A stretch of 64,000 nucleotides of DNA from Phaseolus vulgaris (Eukaryota > Streptophyta > Magnoliopsida > Fabales > Fabaceae). Made by a program: the position numbers and the translations under genes. Location: NCBI RefSeq assembly GCF_000499845.2, contig NC_023751.2, forward strand, positions 33,664,309 through 33,728,308. The letters are read 5' to 3'. Within the stretch, counting starts at the first letter, position 1. The number at the start of each line of letters is the position of its first letter. Below the pieces are notes generated by a model. The model worked only from the letters and a program-made list of their open reading frames with translations, was not told the DNA's origin and made no database searches. Shown in pieces: positions 56,238 through 64,000 of the stretch.

Positions 56238-59200
56238 ATGGCACATCATCCTTTGACCCACTCTCACTCTTTCCGGGAGAGGATTGATGAAACTCTCTCT
56301 GGTAACAGGAATGAAATTTTGGCCCTTCTGTCAAGGTAGCTCATCCAAAAATAAAAATGAAAACAAAAAGCTTGTCTATGAATAATTAGCTTTAGTGCAA
56401 GGATGTAGAATAACACTAACAATCTTGTTGTAATAAAAGGCTTGAAGGCAAGGGCAAGGGAATCCTGCAACACCACCAGATCATTGCAGAGCTTGAAGAA
56501 ATCCCTGAGGAGCACAGGAAGAAGCTACAAGATGGGGCCTTTGGAGAAGTTTTGAGATCTACACAGGTAACTTCTTCCCTTTTGATGTTTTCTTCATCTG
56601 GGCTGATATATTGTAGATATGCTTTGGGCGTTTTTGTCGCAAGTTCTTTTTTTTCTTTTCATTTTATCGTTTTTTGTTTTGTTTAGGAAGCCATAGTGCT
56701 GCCACCTTTTGTTGCTCTGGCTGTTCGACCAAGGCCTGGTGTTTGGGAGTATCTGCGTGTGAATGCGCACGTGCTTGCTGTTGATGAGCTACGTCCTGCT
56801 GAGTATCTGCGTTTCAAGGAGGAGCTTGTTGAGGGAAGGTAAGGTTCAGAGTTTTTTCGTCCTCACTCTGTTGTTGATCATGTCAAGACAATTTAACAGT
56901 TTCTCTCACTCTTGATGCAGTTCTAATGGCAACTTTGTGCTTGAGTTGGACTTCGAACCATTTAATGCGTCTTTCCCTCGTCCAACTCTGAACAAGTCCA
57001 TTGGGAATGGCGTGGAGTTCCTCAACCGCCATCTTTCAGCCAAACTCTTCCATGACAAGGAGAGCATGCAGCCACTGCTTGAATTCCTCAGGCTTCACAG
57101 TTATAAGGGCACGGTATACTTCTTTTTAAGTGTATTTGGGAGTTTTCATAGTAGTGTTTATTCGATCTGCATTGGTTACTAGTTGGATATCCAGCAGTGT
57201 TTTCTCATCCATGTTTTAGTTTAGACTTGGGACATGTGAAAATCTAATGATGAAAGTAACTTTTCCATATAAAAGACGATATGCATTGATCATTCTTTTA
57301 CAATAATGAAAAATGTTTTGTTTTTTGTTTCAGACTATGATGCTGAATGACAAAGTTCAGAACCTGAATTCTCTCCAACATGTTTTGAGAAAAGCAGAAG
57401 AGTATCTAACTTCTGTTGCTCCTGCAACGCCCTACTCAGAATTTGAAAACAGATTCCGGGAGATTGGTTTGGAGAGGGGGTGGGGTGACACCGCCGAGCG
57501 TGTCCTCGAGATGATCCAGCTTCTCTTGGATCTTCTGGAGGCACCTGACCCTTTCACCCTTGAGACATTCCTTGGAAGAGTCCCTATGGTCTTCAATGTT
57601 GTTATCCTTTCTCCCCATGGTTACTTTGCCCAAGATAATGTCTTGGGATACCCTGACACTGGTGGACAGGTTAGTTGAATTGAGATAACGTTTTACTAAT
57701 TTTCATACTATTAAGGTTGTGTGACATGCTTTAACTTGTTCATTCTCTAATCCAGGTTGTTTACATCTTGGATCAAGTTCGTGCCTTGGAGAATGAGATG
57801 CTCAACCGCATCAAGAAACAAGGCTTGGATATCACTCCTCGTATTCTCATTGTATGTCCTAGTGGTGTTGTTAAGACAAGTTAACTTATGGAAATTTCTC
57901 TAACTTGAGCATGTGATTTCTGTTTAATGCAGATCACTCGTCTTCTCCCTGATGCAGTAGGAACTACCTGTGGCCTACGTCTAGAGAGGGTATATGATAC
58001 TGAATATTGTGACATTCTCCGAATTCCTTTCAGAACAGAGGAGGGAATTGTTCGCAAATGGATCTCAAGATTCGAAGTCTGGCCATACCTAGAGACTTAT
58101 GCTGAGGTGAATGTTAACTTTTACTTAAAACTGTAACACGGTTCAATGCTTTTGATGTTTCACTTTAAAGTAACTTCCAATCCAACTATATTTCTTGTCA
58201 ATATTAGGATGTTGCTGTTGAACTTGGTAAGGAGTTGCAAGCCAAGCCAGATCTTATTGTTGGAAACTACAGTGATGGAAACATTGTTGCCTCTTTGTTA
58301 GCACATAAATTAGGAGTAACTCAGGTTTGGACACCTACTTTCTAGTTAATGTTGGCACAACCTTTTTCTTTACACTTTACCTGATTAAGCTTCTTCCTTA
58401 ATCTAATGATAAATGCAGTGTACCATTGCTCATGCTCTAGAAAAGACCAAATACCCTGAGTCTGACATTTACTGGAAAAAGTTTGAAGAGAAATATCACT
58501 TTTCATGCCAATTTACTGCTGATCTTTTTGCAATGAACCACACAGACTTTATCATCACTAGCACCTTCCAAGAGATTGCTGGGAGGTGAGCTATCTTTTC
58601 CTTTTATTTACTATACTTTAAATGCACTATTGTATTTATTGATTAGCTGACTGAAATTAATTATTGCATCTGTATTTTTTTCTTTTTTCTTCTGCAGCAA
58701 GGATACTGTTGGACAGTACGAGAGTCACACTGCCTTCACCCTTCCTGGTCTTTACCGAGTTGTTCATGGTATTGATGTCTTTGATCCAAAGTTCAACATT
58801 GTCTCTCCAGGAGCTGATATGGGCATATACTTCCCATACACCGAAACTGAGCGTAGGTTAACAAATTTCCACGCTGAGATTGAAGAGCTTCTTTACAGCT
58901 CAGTGGAGAATGAGGAACACATGTAAGTGTAATCTTGTCATAGAGCATTTTTTCAAGGAAAACATTGTTTAGTACAAAAGCTATTCTCCATTACAACAAC
59001 AAAAACAAGAACCTTATCCGGTTAGATGACATTGACTACATACATAACATGGATCAACACATTATTGTCAGTTAAAGACCAAATCCTTAGAGAAACTATA
59101 TGATTTTTCTCTCTTAAAACAACTCTTCTTTATCATCTCCCAATTGGTTAGAAAGTAATTTTCGCCATTGTTTAACAGATGTGTCTTGAAGGACCGCAAC

Positions 59201-60236
59201 AAGCCAATCATCTTCACCATGGCAAGACTTGACCGTGTGAAGAACATCACAGGACTTGTTGAATGGTACGGCAAGAACGCTCGCCTCCGCGAGTTGGTGA
59301 ACCTTGTTGTTGTTGCTGGAGACAGGAGGAAGGAGTCCAAGGACTTGGAAGAGAAGGCTGAGATGAAGAAGATGTATGGCCTCATTGAGACCTACAAGTT
59401 GAATGGCCAATTCAGATGGATCTCCTCTCAGATGAACAGAGTTAGAAATGGAGAGCTCTACCGTGTGATTTGTGACACAAAGGGTGCCTTTGTGCAGCCT
59501 GCAGTTTATGAAGCTTTTGGGTTGACTGTGGTTGAAGCCATGACTTGTGGATTGCCAACATTTGCCACATTCAATGGTGGTCCTGCTGAGATCATTGTGG
59601 ATGGAAAATCTGGATACCACATTGACCCCTACCATGGCGACCGTGCTGCTGAGATCCTTGTTGACTTCTTTGAGAAGAGCAAAGCAGATCCATCTCACTG
59701 GGACAAAATCTCCCAGGGAGGACTCAAGCGTATTCAGGAGAAGTATGCACATTGCACTAAACAATAGTCATATACATGATGAACAAGAGTATAAATCAAT
59801 GCTCATAGATAGAGCCTATATCATGTTACTGCATTGATTTCACATGATATGCTCTCTGGTTTTATACTATTTTCATCAAAACATTCATTTTGTCACCAAA
59901 ATTTTCACCAAAATCAATGCTTTTTTCTTCCTTTGCTCCACAGGTACACATGGCAGATCTACTCTGACAGACTCCTGACACTCACGGGTGTCTATGGCTT
60001 CTGGAAGCATGTGACCAACCTTGAACGCCGTGAGAGCAAACGTTACCTGGAGATGTTCTATGCTCTCAAGTACCGCAAATTGGTATATTTCTTCTCTCAT
60101 TACACTATTAATCCAATGGTTTCACTGATGAAAAGCTTTCTGCAACTCTTTCCTTCCCAACTCTGTTACCCACTAACGCATTATGTCATTCTTGTGCTCT
60201 CAGGCTGAGTCTGTTCCCCTTGCCATTGAAGAGTAA
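56238..60236 (+). CDS. SUS: Sucrose synthase, SUS1-type, 806 aa
   Basis: Reversibly converts sucrose and UDP to UDP-glucose and fructose, feeding sink metabolism and cell-wall synthesis; in legumes the class includes the nodule enzyme. The thirteen exons are 56238-56335, 56440-56566, 56687-56838, 56921-57113, 57334-57669, 57756-57851, 57933-58106, 58208-58324, 58419-58585, 58698-58922, 59179-59742, 59944-60082 and 60204-60236. They total 2421 nt, the standard 806 residues. The N-terminal regulatory part has the conserved phosphorylation context [10 protein letters not shown] (Ser11). The GT-B glycosyltransferase part starts near [18 protein letters not shown]. It contains [11 protein letters not shown] with His436, MARLDRVKN with Arg578 and Lys583, and the EX7E motif EAFGLTVVE with Glu673 and Glu681. 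It ends [10 protein letters not shown]. Thr190 replaces the usual Lys in the KGKTMMLND motif. The enzyme is cytosolic and membrane-associated, normally a tetramer. No break is seen. Confidence 0.97.
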
Positions 60237-62849
60237 AACCATTGTTGAAGGGAAAATCGAACGGCTTTTTGGTCTCATGCAGCTTTCACAAATAAGGCCA
60301 TTGATTTTGATTGTGATCAACTTTTGGATTTAAAGAGTCTAAAAAGAGTGTCTTTGTTTTTATGTCTTGCTTAGGTTTTGGCTCAGAAGAAAAGATAAAA
60401 GAAAAGATGTCATTTTTATTCTTTATTGTCTTTGCAATATTGAATATGATTGAAATATTTGAATTTTGGGTGTTCAACCCCATCAATCAACTTAAAGATG
60501 TCCCTTCTGCAATTCAATTTCACTGCTTATTGATCTACAGTTCCCCCCTCAACATCACTTCATCATTTTCTTGTTCTGGTTTTTTGAAGAGTCTCACCAT
60601 TCTTGAACTTTAACATGTAAGATGTTTGAATGGAAACTAAATAAAAAATTAATGTACTTGTTCTAATTTGGACTACCAACTTAATTAACTTTTTAATTTG
60701 AGAAGATATTAGCTTCAGAATTCTTTTATAATTTTAGGCCTATAATAGGAAAGTGTAAAAATAAGTTATTTCTATTTGCAAATACTGTGTTCATTTAATG
60801 ATCTTGAATTTGGTCAATGTAACAAATTGGAAATTAAGTTAAAAACAAAGGAAAATATCAGAAGTAAAAGTAAAAAATGTACACTACTCAAAAGACAATG
60901 TAAAATGGGTAACAACATACATTATGAGAATACTGTGATTTTCAATCCTATTTGTCATCCCATCAAACATTATTTAATTATGATTTGGTAAATCTATTTT
61001 TTGTCACGAAATAATTGGTATACTTGACAACAAATTTTTCTTTATTTCAATCAAGAATATACCTCTTAGATTTTTCAGATATAAGTTATGTCATGTGTTG
61101 GGTCATCTATGTTACACGTCTTGTGGTTCTGAGTGATTAAGAGTTGTTTGGGGCATTAGGTTTGCACCTTTTTAAGGTGCCTGGTACAACCTTATTCTGA
61201 TAGAGAAATAAAGCCAACAAGCTAAACTATTCTTGCTACTTCTCAATTCTGTCAAAATGCTGCAACTTTCTCCTTTTTTTGCCATCCATTTCGGGAGGAT
61301 ATAAAAGACTAAACCATTTTTTTCTGATGTAATGTGCTCGTGAAGCCATGTGTGTACAAATAAGTGCTTTTACAGTTGTGGAGGTGTACTTATCTGTAGT
61401 CATGAATAATGCCACAAAAACATGAAGACCCAAACAACACCCAATTCGGTTCTGGCTATTTCTTTTTGCACCGGGTGGTTAAAAGACTAAACAGCCCTTC
61501 TGCCACCCCTTGCGTCACCTTGTTCTTATGTTACTCTTATATCGATAAATTTAAGAAATAAAATATTTCGAATTATATGATTTAGAAGATATTTTTAAAT
61601 TATACAATTTGAAAATTATTTTTTTTTATAAAAAAACTTACAATTGTAGAATCTAGAAGTTTTGAAACGGTACAATTTAAAATTTTAAAAACTTTTTTTT
61701 TTTCAAAAAATGACTTGTAGATTAATTGTTGAATCAAGAAGAAGTCATTGCAAAGTGGAAATTTTCATAATAAAGTAGGTGCAGAAAAAAAAGTTATAGA
61801 AAGTGAAAAAAGAAGTTCCCTTTGATTCTAGTAGCTCTTTCGGGCAGCTTGTTGAGGTTGAACATACAGAGGCCGAAAAAAACATTATATTTTCAAATGG
61901 ACAAAGATTTTGTAATTCTGTTTGGTAAGAGAGAAAGTTCTACAAAATTTCTTTCAAATCATTACAATATATTTATCTCATAAATATAATAATTATTAAT
62001 AGCAGATTTTTACTATGAACTACTTACCATTAGATAATATATATTGTTGATGACTTGATTTATTAAATACTTTTTTAACTTGGGTTGATGACAATTTTAT
62101 TTTATTGGTTTATGAAGTATTTTTAACTTGTGGTTGTTGAATTTATATTTTAGATTTATACTATTAGTTTAAATGAAAGCAGGAAATATATAATTTGTTA
62201 ACATAAGAATAGTGAGGTGTTTATTGGCATATGCCTACAAATTTATGAATCTATAGATAAATATTGTAGGAAGTTGTCTATGGATATGAAATAAAGATTT
62301 TACATAAAAATTAATTATTTATTATATTAAATAATTTAATAAGGAAAAACATAATATTTCTGCATCATATTAAACAAATTTAATAAATTTTCAAAATAAA
62401 GGTATACTTTCACCTCCTCATGAGAATAATTTCTCAATAAACATAACTGAAACACATTCTTGACAAATTTTAAATTCTTGAAAAAAATAAATTCTTATGT
62501 AAAAATTTATTATCTGTTTTTTGTAATCTAAGGTAGGCGTCAATATTTTACCATACTCACGTATCCAAATCAAAACTTTTACCACGAGTTTAGTAAAATA
62601 AGATTATCTGAATTCTGTTTCAAACCATGTTTATTTTGAGAAATGGTGTGAGGTGTACTAATAAAAAAGAAATAAGAATGTCTCAAAAATAAAGTTTAGG
62701 AAAATGGAATGGAAGTAAGGAATTAATGATTAGCATATATATACAAATTTATTATTGAAGTTGTAACATTGCTAAAAATTAAATGATGGTGAAAGAAAAA
62801 GGATTATTGGAATATAAGAAAAAGAGAGAGAAAATATATATTTCATTAT
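60237..62849. other. SUS 3' region and gene-free spacer
   Basis: The SUS 3' untranslated region follows the stop, with AATAAA-like sites near 60640. The patch at about 61090-61540 is less AT-rich but has no recognisable frame or motif. From about 61560 to 61690 it holds AT-rich repeats of the TTTAAATTATACAATTTGAA type, also present at 38.6-38.9 kb. Nothing else was recognised. Confidence 0.45.
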
Positions 62850-62995
62850 TATGTTTGATAAGCACTCTCATTTACGTTAATATACATATACACAAACTAA
62901 AGAGTATTAACAGAAACAAGAATAACAAATAGCCTAACTGAATAGCGTCTAGATTATACACTGACTAATATCCTCTCCGGTAAACTTATAGGGGT
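62850..62995 (-). mobile_element. Possible 3' LTR remnant of the copia element at the right edge
   Basis: On the minus strand, after the copia coding relic, a purine-rich GGAGAGGAT (62972-62980) precedes DNA resembling an LTR (ATTAGTCAG..., then a CTCTCTCTTTTTCTTAT stretch near its end). This is where a polypurine tract and 3' LTR would be expected if most of the pol 3' part had been deleted. It is tentative. Confidence 0.3.
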
Positions 62996-63099
62996 GGTTC
63001 AACAACCATAAGTTTACGACAAAATTCTAGAAAAGAGGGACAAATAATGGGTTTAGTGAATGTATCAGCTACTTGGAATCTGGCAAGGAGATGAAGCAA

Positions 63100-64000
63100 G
63101 CAAATTTTGTTTTGTTGAACATAGTCTCAAATAAAGTGGAGATCTAATTTGAAATGCTTCGTTCGAGAATGCATGATAGGATTGACATTGAGAAGAACAA
63201 CTCCCAGACTGTTCATGGATATATTTGTGTTGAGACAAGTGCAGGCCGCCATTGGAAAGACGCTTGACTTGTACATTGAGAAAGTAATGAAGGGGGCTAA
63301 GATCCTTGAGAGCGAAACAAGAACTGAGTTTGGATATAAGATTATGAATTTCCTGTAAAGAGAATCCTGTGATAATAATATCATCAACATATATGAGAAT
63401 AAAGATTGTGTATGAGGAATGAAACTGAACAAATAATGAAGAATCACTTTTGATAGCATGAAAACCAAAGTTGTGAGGAGTGTTACTTAGATTTTGAAAC
63501 CAGGATCGTGGTGCCTATTTTAAGCCATATAATGCTTTGTGAAGTTTGAAAACTAGATGGGGAGTGTCAGACACAAACCCTAATGACTGGTGCATATAGA
63601 GATCCTTCTACAGGTCTTCATGCAGAAATACATTATTTATGTCAATTTGACGAACAAACCAATTAGCAAAGACCATGTGAGTGATAACAAGACGAATGGT
63701 GGAAGGTTTAACCACAGGACTATAGGTGTCATAGTAATCACACCCTTCAGTTTGACTAAAGCCCTTAGCTACAAGACGAACTTTGTGCCTGTGAAAAGAA
63801 CCATATGCATGGTATTTATTTTTAAAAAGCCATTTGCAGCCAACCGCATTAGCTTCTTTAGGAAGAGAAGTTAAGGACCAAGTGTTATTGTTGAGAAGGG
63901 TATTGTATTCATTAGTCATTGCTTGAAACCAAGGAGGAGAAGCAAGTGCCTCGACGACGGACGTTGGAGCAGATGGTTGTAAAAGAGAGTGAGTATGAAG
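63100..64000 (-). pseudogene. Ty1/copia reverse transcriptase relic
   Basis: On the minus strand the right edge encodes a decayed copia reverse transcriptase. An open part at 63608-63919 includes NNTWSLTSLP, GCKWLFKNK, RLVAKGFSQ, YYDTYSPVVKPSTIRLV and the RQIDINNVFLHEDL block. It continues through two in-frame stops (after HEDL and within KALYGLK-APRSW), then FHAIKSDSSLF and the catalytic YVDDIIITG at about 63375-63400. Frameshifts follow. The block order is that of copia pol: the KWLF and SPVVK region, then the palm with YVDD. Integrase and gag would lie beyond the right edge. It is not functional as read. Confidence 0.88.

Noticed and set aside
59114..59764. 216-codon open frame antisense to sucrose synthase exon 11
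   Set aside because: It is the mirror of a long conserved exon with no family resemblance of its own.

Overview
The window reads as nuclear DNA of a flowering plant, most likely a legume and probably of the bean/soybean tribe Phaseoleae. The reasons are GT-AG introns in every multi-exon gene, very AT-rich intergenic DNA, decayed plant-type LTR retrotransposons and LINEs, a fragment of plastid DNA, and a sucrose synthase close to the legume SUS1-type proteins I know. The assignment to a tribe is inference.

Five genes are supported. From left to right they are: (1) the 5' six exons of an SMU2/RED-type splicing factor on the minus strand, running off the left edge (611-2245); (2) a complete five-exon GDSL esterase/lipase (8810-10451, +); (3) a complete sixteen-exon SAC-domain phosphoinositide phosphatase (18947-36127, +), with a 7.1-kb fifth intron filled with transposon debris; (4) a GC-rich intronless DOG1-domain protein of the INAPERTURATE POLLEN1 type (37131-37919, +); (5) a complete thirteen-exon sucrose synthase of 806 residues with an extra intron in its 5' leader (56238-60236, +). 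I rebuilt each spliced frame by hand, and every exon junction keeps phase. The five genes have unrelated jobs (splicing, lipid hydrolysis, endomembrane phosphoinositides, pollen aperture formation, sucrose cleavage), and nothing suggests they work as a unit.

The rest is mobile and repetitive DNA. 2.4-8.7 kb holds a 38-bp tandem array, a palindromic CACTA-type miniature element and a cluster of CACTA-like subterminal repeats. 10.9-13.0 kb holds a LINE 3' end with poly(A), then a nuclear insertion of plastid DNA (ycf2 and trnL-CAA relics). 14.4-17.8 kb is a dense block of AT-rich inverted and direct repeats. The SAC introns hold a textbook solo LTR with a 5-bp target duplication and two Ty1/copia 5' ends with primer-binding sites. 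38-54 kb is a 16-kb gene-free stretch with two related gypsy-like LTR fragments and three more copies of the CACTA-type miniature element. The right edge carries a decayed Ty1/copia reverse transcriptase on the minus strand.

I found no new multi-gene system. The most informative observations are the plastid-derived insertion, the four-copy CACTA-type family with intact 3-bp target duplications on two copies, the solo LTR, the upstream ORFs in the SAC leader, and two possible promoters for sucrose synthase.
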